64,000 bases of DNA from Arthrobotrys musiformis. Its lineage: Eukaryota > Ascomycota > Orbiliomycetes > Orbiliales > Orbiliaceae. Location of the stretch: contig JAVHJL010000001.1 in NCBI GenBank assembly GCA_036971715.1, positions 4,650,001 through 4,714,000 of the forward strand, given 5' to 3'. Below the pieces are notes generated by a model, which had not been told where the DNA came from, did no database searches, and saw nothing but the letters and a program-made list of their open reading frames with translations. Both the position numbers and the translations under genes were made by a program. Below, piece by piece: positions 45,019 to 57,154 of this stretch (the stretch's first letter is position 1; each line of letters starts with the position of its first letter).

Positions 45019-46608
45019 GTTGGTGTATACAGGAGTTACTTAGTTTGTTTCTGTGTGTCTAATATTGTGTACGTGTACGTACATATGTGTGATCTAAGTT
45101 TGGATGGGGAAGGTTAATGTATGTTCTGATCGGCCTGGCCTGGGTTCAACGCTTGCGATATCGCGATGTTTTCATATTTTCACGGCTTCATTGTCATTTC
45201 GCATTCTCATCGATGGATCTTCACCTCTTCTTCCTTTAAAATATTATTTAATCTTTTGTTTTTCTAGCTTTCTTTTCTGATCAGGTTGTGGCGTTATAAA
45301 CCCTCATGCTTCGTACGAAACACTTTGTCGAACTATCCCACGTCTGTTATTTGGGATCGGAAAGGGAGAAAAGAAGGCTAAAATGAGCTCATGACGCCAA
45401 AAAAGTATTTGTCCGTTATTCAATCCCCTACATATAATAGTTCTAAGTTCTTCCAATTCAAAACTAACTTGGAAAGAAACTTGGGATTCGCTGCATCAGT
45501 ATCCTTTCAATTGTTGCGCTACATTTCAGGACTCAAATGATATATATATAGGTGTCCCAGGCCTCCCGCTTAAGACACCTCTGCTGTGGATTAGGCGGCT
45601 TGGTTTTAAAACTTTTGCTTCTTTATTTGCCACCTCCAACGACCAGCACACCCTGCTAAAGTGCTGGGAAGCGGATGATCTTCCCCCCCGAATATTTGAG
45701 AAAGCGGATTAAACGGCTTAGTCAGTGGTACCTAAAGTAGGCCTGGTTGCGTCTGGGTGAGGCTGGAAACGAGACTAGGTTGTGTTGGGAATTGGCTCAA
45801 ACTTCGATTCTAATTGGTCTAGCACCCTTGGATCCGGTTTTCCTATGCAGGAACATTCGAGCCTGGCCTGGAACCTAGTAACGTACTATACTAGTATCAA
45901 TCTGCCAGTGGGAACAAATCCAGGGTGACCCTCAGACTAGGCCGCTTGCCACGGACCGAGTCGACCTACTAGGTTACGGCGGGCAGTATAAGGAGCCCGC
46001 GCTAGACAATTGTGTTAGCAGGTTAACTGGTTACACATGGCTTTGTGGTTGCATAGGATTTGCATTATGAAACCGGGTTTAAACGTGGGATACAACATAC
46101 GGATGATGTTTAGGACTAAGCTAAGAGGGAACGAAGATTGATTAGACCAAAAGACTGAGCAGCTAAGGAACGAATAACGCATATACGACCACGACGGCAT
46201 TGATAATCATCAATTAAAAAAGGGTGCATCAAGACATAGAACGGCAGAAACCTGGTCTAATAAGTTATAAAGCCGCCAAGCCTACGGCTCAGTCCTGCGG
46301 TTTAATTATGTAATTGATCTTCAAAGAGATAAATTGAGACAAGGAGCAAAAGAATTGCCTGCAAAAGAAATAGATCACAAGTTCCTCCGATCGGTCAGTC
46401 ATCTGTGCAATACCTTTCTTAACATATACGCATACTGACAAGCCAAGAAAACGCTAAACTAGAATGCTACGACTTTATTCGTTGCATAGAAAAATGATGA
46501 AAGCAGAACGCCCAAAAGAAGATTAGGAAAAAGCGACAATGAATAGCGATGGCAACCAAGAAAGTTGGCCCAGGTTCGCTCGTATCAGACGATAATTAAG
46601 CCCACGGG
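45019..46608. other. Intergenic between zinc-finger genes A and B
   Basis: No gene seen. The two genes are convergent. It contains a dispersed-motif copy at 45757-45776 (gtgaggctggaaacgagact). Confidence 0.35.
45757..45776 (+). repeat. Dispersed GGGAACGAGAC motif copy
   Basis: gtgaggctggaaacgagact. One G-to-A difference in the core and C-to-T at the end relative to the NLR copy. Confidence 0.6.
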
Positions 46609-47960
46609 CTATTGCAGAGCACTATCAGCGCCCTGCTTCCGCACGAGCTGCCAGTAGTTGTGCTTCCAATGGTAAGCTTCCCACTTAAGCAGCGCTACTT
46701 GAGCTTTGAGGCTCCGATTCTCATGCTCTAGCCCGGAAGAAGGCTCTACGGTACTGTTGTCGAAGCCCGTATCAAATGTATTACTCTGTAGCAACGGTGA
46801 GATATCAAGTTGCTGTATTGGGCTACTGGTTGCGCCACCGGTTTCACCCAATAGTGTCTCGACTGGCTTCGCTCTTTGAGGCTGAGGGTGCGGATGAGGT
46901 CGTGGGAGCACATGCTTCGGCTGGGTTTGCAGATCGACGCTTCGCATGGAAGTCCTCGTATCCCCCTTCTTGCTGGTACGACTAACCCCTGGAGCGCTTG
47001 CAGAGGTGGCGGAAGAGGAAAGCGTGGTGCAGATTTTTTGACGTTGAGATCCACAAATCTTCTGGTGGCTTTTGAGATTGTCGTGTCGTGTAGCTCTAAA
47101 TTTGCAATTGTCACATTTGAACGCCTTCATTCTATGGCTATCTTTCACGTGATCCCCTAAGATCCGTAGGCTTGAGAAAGTCTGAGAGCATTCAGGGCAT
47201 TCGTGCATTTTGAAAGCTTTCCGGCTGCGCTTTTCGGGAGGCGCCGGGCTATTTAGCCTTGAACCTGGGTACTCGCTGGGAAGCCCCGCCTGGGTATTCG
47301 CAGGCACCACACCAGGATCATAGTGCGCGGAAGTCACATTTTGTGCGTCAGGGGCGCCAGAGTGTATAATAGGGCCTAATACGAAGGTGTCAATAGTAGC
47401 ATTAGTAGAAAGACCGCTTAAATGTATAGCATACATCTGAAATACAAACTCGTCAACGTGAAATACTGACATGGAGTGTGTTCATTTATAATTAGCTGGT
47501 TCGCAGGGTTGCAATTGACCGATGACTCGGCGTCTGAGTTAAAGCCGAATCCAGGGAAGGGGCCTTGATCTAAAATTGAAATGAAAACCCGAGTTAGTAT
47601 CTAGGCTTCGCTCTTATGCAGGTATGTCATCGAAGAACATTATAGGATTATCTCGTAATACAATTGAAACAAAATGCTACAGCTTTGCAAGGGTAATCGT
47701 AATTAAGTATCAACTATCGTAGGCATGGCCATAGTATACGGATGAATACCTAGTGTCTTATGGATACTAGATCGCTATACAGAACGGCATGTACAGTTAT
47801 ATCGGAGCGATAGGGCCTTATCTAATTTATTGATATCCGGAGATAGGATATTGCAACGGGCCCGCGGGGCTGCGGTGCAAAACGAAGTATTGATTGCTTT
47901 CATACCTAAACCACGTGAATAGAGCTCAAGGTCAAAAAGACCATTCCCTATGAGCTCCAT
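46609..47960 (-). CDS. Double zinc-finger protein B (C2H2 + C2HC)
   Basis: Proposed exons 47960-47906, 47569-47471 and 47375-46609 join in frame to 306 residues, with phase-1 introns of 336 and 95 nt. The first exon (MELIGNGLFDLELYSRGL) is the least certain. A shorter model starting near 47472 is possible. The fingers lie at about residues 109-163: C-x2-C...H-x4-H (HECPECSQTFSSLRILGDHV), then C-x2-C...H-x3-C (CDNCKFRATRHDNLKSHQKI, ending C). A segment RSVDLQTQPKHVLPRP matches RDITLQPEPIRPLPRP of paralogue D. The C-terminus is a coiled coil, LKAQVALLKWEAYHWKHNYW, also shared with D. The closest relative in the window is D. Confidence 0.72.
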
Positions 47961-48429
47961 GATGCATGATATTGTACACCCGTGTGTTATAGCGCTATAG
48001 CGCGCGTAGGTGTCACAACTAGGTATTAAGTTACAGGGCGATCGTTTGATCGAGGTAACGAAGAAATCGGCGAGCGTAGGCGAAAAATAGGTTTGGGAGG
48101 TGTTCAGGAGTTTTTGTCTTGGGGCGACTATTTTCTATTCATTTATGGTCTCAATCTCAATCACTTATATACTATGACAGCTTCCAAGATTGCAAGACGT
48201 TTAGGCGATACTTCGGAACCACAAGGGGTCCATGCCTTTATTACAATGGCTGCCATTTTGTGTTGCGTCAGATCTGGTTCAAATTTAAACCTCATGTCGT
48301 GCTGCGGGGGCAGCCTGAATTTATATGCATGGAAGCGGGGCAAACACCCAACTTCGTCCAAATTTGTTAAAAAAAAAAAAAAAATCCAGGCCGATTGGCT
48401 CGCTGCAGATTTGATTGATACTTGCATAT
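47961..48429. other. Intergenic
   Basis: Upstream region of zinc-finger gene B. It includes a poly-A tract at 48368-48383 and no supported gene. Confidence 0.3.
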
Positions 48430-48560
48430 TACTTGAGCCGCTAGTCTGGGGGTGATTGAACCGCAGCGACTCCAGACTATTGATAATCTGGGGGTCACTC
48501 GGCTCCCTGGACTATTGAACCGCCCCCAGACTATTGAACCGCTAGTCTGGGGGGCGCTCA
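48430..48560. repeat. Cluster of short direct and inverted repeats
   Basis: The words agactattgaaccgc, cgctagtctgggg and ctattgaaccgc recur several times within 130 bases, in direct and inverted order (agtctggggg versus cccccagact). A related agactagttagtctgggg occurs at 50138-50156. Confidence 0.6.
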
Positions 48561-48918
48561 CCTATGCCTTGGTTGAACCGCTTGATTACTGCAAGCTCAA
48601 ACAGGTATAGTCTGGAGGTCACGGAAAGGCCTTGCCACAGGCCGTATTGGCTGTTCTAGACAGTCGCATCTTGGAGACTAACTGGAAAGCGTGAGGCTAG
48701 CCTGAGAATCTAACTGGTCTGGGCGCTCTCCATACGTTTGGCGTTAGCGGTTTGCTGACAGAGAAATGAGGCCGTTCTTTGCGAAGGGGTTAAATTTCAA
48801 ATTTTAATTTTCGTGAGCCTCTATGGCTGCAAGCCGAGCTTGACGTTCAGCGGTGTCGATATTCGGATTAACTACATGCCTCGGTTCATTCCTCCAGAGA
48901 GACCATTGATATTTTCGC

Positions 48919-49359
48919 TTGCATCCCGCTTCTAAACCATTCAATGCAACGGAGCTACAAAGAAACCTCACTATACGCATATATGTTATCGAAATTCGAA
49001 ACATCCGTCCCAGACCTGAGGTTAATGTTAGAGCTGTGGAATTCCAGAGCGGAACGCGCCCAGTTATGCAATTACGCCCAAATACTTGGTTTGTTTCTGC
49101 GGTACCACTATGGTATCGATCGTAGACTGTTGAGCTACGAGTCCTTTGATTGGAAATCGCGGGCAGCTGGTACGTCCTTCGGTCAGTGTTTGTTTATGAG
49201 ACGAAATACGTTGCCGAAGGCCGAATCGAGACGCAAAATAAGAGTCGACTAGTATTGGATCAATCTATTCGCCTCCCGGTGATACTGTATTTTTTTAAGA
49301 CCGTCCGGCTCGCTTTAAGATTTTCTGGCTATAGATCATCATCAATGATCATAATCTGA
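48919..49359 (+). pseudogene. Decayed ORF, family unknown
   Basis: One frame reads protein-like for about 140 codons: TELQRNLTIRIYVIEIRNIR, later QLRPNTWFVSAVPLWYRS, then GSWYVLRSVFVYETKYVAEG and RLVLDQSIRLPVILYF. Two stops interrupt it (a TAG just after WYRS near 49123 and a TGA near 49147), and there is no usable start. I do not recognise it. It could also be chance. Confidence 0.25.
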
Positions 49360-52300
49360 AAATTATCAGGGAGAGTATATGCTGTTAGCCTGTGTCGTAG
49401 CTCAAAAGGACGGATTATGCGGCCGTACCTATCGTGATAGGCCTACTAGATTGCGCGTTGATACACCATAGTAGTACTATGGCCTACCTGGGTGTTCCTG
49501 TACTGCAACCTTCGGTTTTTTAAATTTTTGCCCTCTTCTGGATGTGTCGGTGGGGGCCGCCTGGGTCTTGCTGCTTTGTTTTCGAATCAACATTTGCCAG
49601 GGTTTATGGAAAGCTGCTTGGTATAGAAGGAGAATGCGGCTACCTAAGATACTAGACACAGGCAGAACGCCTATCAATTTCTTTTCGATGCCTCTATATT
49701 AAAATACTCGTTTGCCCAATGTCGTTGTACTATAGGGTTCTGACGGTAGTTAGTTGAATTACACTGCGATGACAGACCGTTTCACAGCTTCGCCCTCAAG
49801 CTTCGACTCACGTTGGATTTTTGGTAAGGTTCGGGTTGTCTCCGCGGGGAAGTCAACTGGTACTCGTCTTGGGACTAGTTCCACTGACTAAATGGTGTAA
49901 GTTTCGTATATGTCGCTTGTCTCGTCCCCAGACCGTGGTACCGGTGAGATGTCGCTCCTGTAAATTATTTTTCATGGGACCTGACCGGCCTAGCTTGTCG
50001 TAAAATATCGGACGTCGTTACAAATAAAGCCAAAGACGACAATCAGTACTTTTTTCCCATCCTGGGAAAGCCTACAGGGTCCGAATCAACCCGAGCTAGA
50101 CCATATGAGGAGAAATCCCAAAAGCTCAATAACCCAGACTAGTTAGTCTGGGGCCGCTAACCACACTCACCTTGGAGTCTGAGGGTATGTATGCCTTGGC
50201 TTGAGAACCCGCCCAACACTAATTCCGGCTAACGGACAATCCCAAAAGTTGAAGGGTGCTTTGAGCAGATTAACTTATCAGAACTGCCACGTGAGGTGTG
50301 GGATAGAGTTTTTGCCAGGATAGTAACGAGGGTGGGGTCGTGGAAACACCGCATGGAGACGGCTAGTTACTTCTAGGGAAACGGATGTAGCGGAGAAGGG
50401 AGTTGCCGTATTTGTCATCCCGACCAGCAGTTAGTTGTGAGAGGAGAGTTAATCGATGCCAAATCCAGCCGATTGCCTTTTTCAGAAGCAAGCTAAAATG
50501 ACCCCAGACCACGATGTTGCTTTTCCACTCCACACCAACTGTTGGTTACACAGTTGGAGACAGCAGATATGCCCATATGCATCTTCCTTAAAGCCTCTTA
50601 CTTTTATGACCAACCAGCCTCCCAAATAATCTGACAGATCAACAAATATGAATAATCCGCTTGTCAGGAGCTAGTTCAACTAGAGAGGAACTGCCATTTT
50701 TAAGTGGTTATAATTACGTATAGGCTGGGTGACATACCTAGGGTTTGTGATATGGATATATAGTATTCAAGAAAACCAGAAGCTAGAGAGGAACAAAGAA
50801 CAAGGAGACTCTTGTGAAGGTCGCAGAGCAGATGAGCTTGCATACTATCATGTCTGACGTTGCGCTCCTCTCGATGTTGATATGGCGCAACAAGTCCCCA
50901 CCCCGCCCACTAGAAACCGATAGCCGCGACGAATACTCCCGCATTTGTGGATCGATCGATTTGGTTGTTGCCGCAACATCGATGCATCCCTGTCAGCCGG
51001 GGACAGAGGCAGTCTAAATCTATATAGAGAGGTGCCAGGTCAACTACATATCGAGGTAGGTGTCGGGGGACTGTCGACTCCCAGTGGCGTCCGGTCGCGA
51101 CCCTAACTCACATCTAGAATTGAAGGATCATGGCTGACCCTGATATCATGATAAGAGCTTGGAGGACAGAGTCTACCAACGGGTAGGCGCTACGGGGCCC
51201 CCAAATTCTTGTGATATGTAATGCGACGTGTCCTTCGTACGCGATATGAGCTCCCAGATGGGCACGAGAGGAAGTGGCTAGTAGATCGATAGGCGAGCTT
51301 GAAGCTGAGCGAGAACCAGTTGTTTCCCGGTGCCTTGGGGCTTGATCCGCATTAACGAAAGGAGTGGATAAACTGAAACTATATGGCGAGTTTAATTATT
51401 TAGAGCGTTAGGGCCGAGACGGCTCTCTGATGTTCCAAATGTAGGCACCAGCGCACCTATACACGGACTCGAAATTTGGGGTATGATTCGAACGTTACGA
51501 CCATGTGTCCATCTGAAATATTTCCCCGCATTCGACAAGGCTGCGATGACTATGAGAAGTTATCTCAAATAAGAAGCTCCTACAGCCCGATGTTGGGTAT
51601 ATAATCGATACGTCTTTTACGATGAAAAGCGAGATGGATGCAGGCTTGTGGGATCTCATCATCGTAGTAAGGTCTGCGGATTAGATGGAGCATGAAGAAG
51701 GGTTAACGTTGCGTGTTTCGTTGAGGTTGTGATCCTTTAACTCTCCTACAGTCGAGTACTAGCCCTTGCCATGCCGAACCATGCATGCAAGATCAACCCG
51801 ACAAACACGGGGCAAAGGTCGACACTGATGCACAGGTCGCGATCCATGGATTCAAAGCAAGGGGTTCGCTTTCCCAGATGTCACCATCAATTGCAATTCT
51901 AAGCAGTCGATTTGCTTGAAACTATCATACTAGAGTAGGAGATAGTTGAAGTCCAGGTCCAACGTCAGATCGATAGCAATTGATCACCAACCAGCTCCGA
52001 CTCTAAACGCTGTCACATAACAGCGCCTACGTCACTGTCATTCTTCTCTCTCTCTCTTTTTTTTTTTTTTTTTTTTTTTTGGAAATGGAGCTGAGATGCA
52101 AGGCGGGGTGAAAGGTGGCATGGTGGGTGTGCTAGGAAGCTAGGCTTGGTGGGGCAAGCTACCTGCCACCTGCACCCCAACCTGCATTTTAGAGAAGCTC
52201 AGCTCCCATCCTCCTCCAAAAAAAAGACACGAGATAACATCAAGGGCATTCAGGATCTGGTTGGTCTCGCGGTTTGACCCATTTTACTAAGAGACGTAAG

Positions 52301-52530
52301 TCCAACCAGAAATAAAATAGAGCTAAGAGAAACCGATGCCCGCCTGGCAGTTGAAAATCACCACTGTCTTTTCCTCCGACGTTCCGATCACTTCTCGTCC
52401 GTCAGGCAGGCAGGCAGCCCGGATTGGAGCTTTCGTCAACTGCATCGTCTTGTGAGTAAAAAGAAGCTCGACATATCAAACAATACAGCTAATGCCTACA
52501 CAGTACAGATTGTTATCAATACGTCCTTAA
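49360..52530. other. Gene-poor region, 3.2 kb
   Basis: No supported gene. It includes a (TC)n/poly-T tract at 52047-52080 and tandem caggcaggcaggcag near 52404, close to the start of zinc-finger gene C. Confidence 0.3.
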
Positions 52531-53477
52531 ATGCCTAGGATGCCTTCGCTTCCTGACTTTCCCAAAGCACCCGAGATCGCGCCTCGCCCTGATCAAAGTG
52601 AGTACTCGAACCTACTCCTCTATGGAAACTATACCATATAAAATATATATTCCTAGCCAGTGCGGATTAAGAAGCTCACCAAACAGAACTACTGTTAGGT
52701 TTGTCCCATGATGGCCCTCAAAATCTTCGACTCGTAAGAACCACACACAACGAAACGGCAACCACCCACGTTCTTTCAGACCCTCCCGCTCCCGTTAGAC
52801 CCCAAGCTCGAAGGAAAAGAATAGTAAAGCACGAATGCGAGTTATGTCCTGCGTCGTTTACAAGCCAGCGAGGTTTCGATGATCACTCTCGGGATGTTCA
52901 TGGGACGTCCAATCACACCTGCGAGAGATGCGGCCGGGACTTTCCTCGCTTTGATAATCTTCGCACACACCAAAAGACGTGCGAGGGAAATCTTGAGCAA
53001 CCACAGCAGGCGCCAGGCCATATAAATACCCCCGACATCGCTCCACCAACCGATTCTGCTATCTGTGGGGGCGACCCTCCCGCCCAAGCTCCAACCTTAG
53101 ATCACGAGCGTGTCACCGTCTTACCGAGTCACAGAGCTGCCGGGGAGGTAAATGAGGATGTCTACATGGGTGGTAGCAGCAACACCATTGATAACAATAT
53201 TGATACTGAAGATGTAGGTGATAATTCCGACAGTATGGCCAACAACATTAATAAGGATGCTAAGGATATGGTTTTGCAGGGTAACCATAACGACGCTAAT
53301 GATCATTTCAACGACATTGACGTTAGTACCAATGGTCCCGACAGCGATCCAGATGGTATGATCAACTTCGAAGAATTGTTAGACCAGGATGCTGTTGCCG
53401 CCGCGACGACCAACAACCCCTTCGTCAGAAAATCGGAATTGGAATTCATATGTGAGAATGGATGGCTCAGTAAATAA
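52531..53477 (+). CDS. Double zinc-finger protein C (C2H2 + C2HC), ends at an in-frame stop before a coiled coil
   Basis: Exons 52531-52597 and 52699-53477 join in frame to 281 residues. The intron (101 nt, phase 1, GTGAGT donor) follows RPDQ, as in paralogue A. Starts at 52531 or 52540 are both in frame. The fingers lie at about residues 67-120: HECELCPASFTSQRGFDDHS with H-x4-H, then CERCGRDFPRFDNLRTHQKT ending C. A long Asn/Asp-rich acidic stretch follows (NNIDTEDVGDNSDSMANNIN). The frame stops with TAA at 53475-53477. Directly in frame beyond it, 53478-53690 encodes 70 residues of strong coiled coil (LKKCKTEIEKLKAENDGLAI). Other members B and D end in coiled coils, so the stop probably truncates an ancestral longer protein, or it is read through. 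Confidence 0.7.
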
Positions 53478-53690
53478 TTGAGTGACTGCGAGCAGGAATT
53501 GAAGAAATGCAAGACCGAAATTGAAAAATTGAAGGCGGAAAATGACGGTCTCGCGATAGCCAAAGCCGATTTGCGGACATTGGAGAGATACAAGGCCGAA
53601 ACTGAACACTTGAGGGCAGAAAATGCTGGTCTCGCGGCGGACAAAGCCAATTTGCAAGAGACGATCGAGGGGCTAGGGCAGCCAAAATAA
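53478..53690 (+). other. Coiled-coil reading frame directly after the stop of zinc-finger gene C
   Basis: Same frame as the preceding gene, with no gap. It has heptad-like Leu/Ala/Glu/Lys content (EIEKLKAEN, ETEHLRAENAGLAADKANL) and contains an internal duplication: KLKAENDGLAIAKADL and HLRAENAGLAADKANL are two copies about 30 residues apart. It has no convincing start of its own. Confidence 0.55.
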
Positions 53691-54682
53691 GAAAAATTAG
53701 TGCCCAAAACCTCTACCTACGGACTTACCTACAGGCCTACCGACAGGTTAACCTACGGGCCTGCCAGCTTACTTATGGGCCAATTTATAAGCCAAAAAGT
53801 AGAGCAAAACCAAACCAATAGGTCAGAACTTAGGTCGCAATTGGGCTGATTAGTAGATCAAAACTGGGTTAAAACAATTTTGTGGGAAATCAGTTGTATT
53901 ACTTTCTCGCAACACTTCAGTGTTACTAAGAGTTCGCTCTAGACTAGTGTTCTTTGAATTTAGTCAGTCTACTTTTAGTTTAATGGACCCACTTTTCATG
54001 ACATGCTTGCAGCAAGTGCATACTCACAGCTTTGAAGCGTTTGGTTTGCAATACTGATCAATCCCACACATGGCGCAGAGCAGTACATGCGTTGGTGCTG
54101 TTGGGTTTCTAAAGGGTGGTGCCAAGGCTGGTGTCGAGACTGCGAGTGTGACACGAAATTTATTGGACATTGTATGAGCCGTACAACAATGCAATGCAAA
54201 GCTTAGCGCTTAGTACGATATAATATAGTGCGCCGGCAAAGAGGGTGATATTATTGCGGTATTGCTAAGGTATTTCTAGTAGAATACCTAATTAACCCCA
54301 TATTTTGGATTTAATACGCACTAAAGTTGTGTTAAAGTGGGAGATTTCCATTGACTTGTATTCCAAGAGTATTGGTCAATTGAACATATACCCTTTTCCG
54401 GCACAGAGCGCTATAGCTATAATAACTACCTTTGCAATGTTGCAATGGGAATTCGAACGGGATTGCCTGTGCCATGATGTGCGATATCACGAAGTTAAGG
54501 TTCAAAGAGTGTCAAGGAGACACGTTTCGCCTCAAGTTAATTATAATTATATTAAGGAAGAAAAAAATGTAAAGAGATGCTGAGATCTGGTTCACAACCA
54601 TCCTAAATTGCCGGTATTGAAAAGTTGATAGATAGACTATTTTTCCCTTGCATGGTTCGTCGTCCTTGACCCGAATTTAAGG
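53691..54682. other. Intergenic
   Basis: No supported gene. The first 90 bases hold short tandem words (acctacgg, acttacctacaggcctacc). Confidence 0.3.
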
Positions 54683-55600
54683 TCAGGCCTCTTGTAAGTC
54701 TACGCCCTTCTCAGCCCTATAAAAATTCCGCCTGATAAGGATCTTCATCATATCAACCGTCTTCCTCATTGTGTCTTCGACAGGCATCAAACCCTCCGCC
54801 GCCTTGATGTCCTCCTGTGCAATTATCAAGTCCCCGACATGATGACTCTGATCAAACCTAGTCAGATAAAGGAAGACTTTCTTCGCTGCCAAACTTCCAT
54901 GATTGAAGTTTCTGCTGCCCGATCCGTCGACATCTGTGCTCCTCGCAAGTTCTAAACATTTTTCTAATCTCGCTATAGCAGTGTCGATATCACTATCCTT
55001 ATGCAGCATGCACCGATGAGAAAAATTTTATGAATGCGAGCGAATATTCAGAGAGAGAAAAGGCCGCCCGTACCATTGTAAACCGGACGGAAGCCCAGAC
55101 TCTCCAAGGAGGGATCGAGATCTCTTCCTTCGTAGTTGTGCTTCAGTGCCAGATCGAATAAAGAACTGACAGCCAGGCGCCTTCTTACACCTTTCACGAG
55201 TTTCCCAAATAAATCTGTCACATGTTTAACGAGCCCCAGGTCATAGTTTAGTTTATCGTTTTCCTTCGTTCCTAAGCTTTTGTACTTAAGATAAAGACCC
55301 CGACTTGCAGTCGGGCACTTTCTGTTTCGAATAAACAATAACAGGGAAGCCAGGCACAGATAAGGTCGTATGAGTATATCCGCTGACTTGGCCTGTCTGA
55401 AAGTTACCCGAGGATTCTTCTCGATCTCTGGGGCTGTCCAAAGTCGCCGTGGATACAATCTATCGCGGTATTAGGCCCGGCATTATAAAGGGATCTAGGG
55501 AGTAATAGTATATTGATACTCACACAAAAAATGCATCAAGCTTATAGCGCGGCCAAAATTTCCCAACAAAGCTTCATGAATTCACCCTTTCATTAAAAGA
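54683..55600 (-). pseudogene. Hypothetical gene with TPR-like C-terminus, 5' end missing
   Basis: Minus-strand coding blocks appear at about 55580-55530 (EALLGNFGRAISLMH), 55459-55077 (RRLWTAPEIEKNPRVTFRQA, later GLYLKYKSLGTKENDKLNYD) and 55000-54683 (DSDIDTAIARLEKCLELARS, later GDLIIAQEDIKAAEGLMPVE). The first two can be joined over a GTGTGAGT intron. The third joins only with a weak donor (CCG/GTTTAC). The last block looks like a TPR pair. No starting ATG is available because a stop lies just upstream of the first block. It may be a real gene with an unseen upstream exon, or a remnant. Family not recognised. Confidence 0.4.
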
Positions 55601-56525
55601 AATGCTGCGCCCTACGCAGGCCTGCAGGAGCGCTCATAAAGCGCCCAAGGTCACCGTATATACTGTGTTACCTGGAAAAAGAGCCTCAGCCAAGCTTTGC
55701 CTAACACTAATCCAAAGCTAGCTGGCGCCCACCAAGTTGTTGATATTTGGATGATTAATATTGTGTACCATTTGATAGCGTAGAATATACAACTCAGATA
55801 AGAAGCCTTAGCTTGGTATACTCTCTCCTTACCTTAGCACATGATGCCCTGTGTCCGGAATCTTTTAATTGTAAGGTTCTTCTGAAATCCTCACGTTCCC
55901 TATCTTGATGTTGGTCCGCGGCATTATATTTTACTAGCCTGTATTATGCCAGCGGTTTCATCAGAACCAATTTCGTAGAGAAGACTGTGATATATACATG
56001 CCAACGAAGGCGAGCTCGAGTCAATGATGTGTTGTAGAAAAGTTTTATACATCCGTCAGAAGCGCTAGGGTTACTCAGATTCCACAGCCTACAAAGGGGG
56101 TATTTTCTCGTCATCAGTTTGCTTTTGAGAATTCCTGTACCAGAATACGCAGTGCATTCTTGTATGCCGCCATCAGGTCCCTAGATGCCTTAAGATGCAC
56201 CCTTGGTGAGTGGTGTCTGGACTGACAACCGCCAAGTCTTGGTCACTGAGTGTTTTTTGACGTCTAGTCCTCTATAAACAGTAGAATCCACCTCCAGTTC
56301 CATCGTACATGATATAGTACAAAGTTAGCCTGACGATTTGACCCAGTACTATACTTAGAAACAGCGTACAATCGGTATATAGGGTTGGTTTTAAATATAT
56401 ATTTTATGCGATGGCGGTATATATATATATATATAAGTATATATAATAGATATTGCGGGGAGTCAGAATGAATGAATGATCTAGGAAGGGTCGAGGTGGT
56501 AAACGCAAAGTACCTATATACGTAG

Positions 56526-56690
56526 ACCGTAGCGAAATTTCGCAGACTTGAGAACCGACTTAAGAAATAACTTACAAGATCTATACGTAGCAGACTTGAG
56601 GGCCTTAGTCTGACTAAAATAAGGCCGTAAATCGACTTGCATCTTCCGCATCAACTCGTAAGTCTACCAGCTACGGTAGCTATACCGAAG
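56526..56690 (+). repeat. Dispersed ~160-bp repeat, copy 2
   Basis: Aligned partner of 34527-34690. Shared words: atttcgcagacttg, cttgag, gccttagt, ccgtaaatcgacttgc, caactcgtaagt. Both lie outside genes. Confidence 0.6.
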
Positions 56691-57101
56691 TGCATAGCTA
56701 TTGAATGTGTCGATTATTGCATCCTATCCTCCCCAATTTACGCAGCTATGGTAGCCCTATAGCCGAAGAATAGTTTGGAACGCTACTGTGTTATTGGGTA
56801 AACATATATTACATACTACATAGTACCTGCGCCAATGCAAATTGAAGTGTGACTTGAAGGATAAACTACTTATGTCAGCACATAGCTTAGGTGTCGCTAA
56901 GGCCTTCCTCGCCGGCTTAACTGCGACGGAGCTTTCGGTCATTACTTTCTTAAAGCCGACTCGTCAAGCCTCGATTCCTTTGCAATCCTAACAAGCCTAG
57001 ATTCCTGTGTTGCCAACGACATTTCAAGACAACGTGATGCAACGTTTGATAAATACAACGAAGCCAATCCCAATTAGGATTGACTGTGGTGTTACACAGG
57101 A

Positions 57102-57154
57102 GCTGAGCGGAGCTGAGAGGAGCTGAGAGGAGCTGAGAGGAGCTGAGCGGAGCT
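57102..57154 (+). repeat. 10-bp tandem repeat
   Basis: Five to six copies of agctgagCgg/agctgagAgg in a row on the plus strand. Units differ only at the eighth base. Confidence 0.75.
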
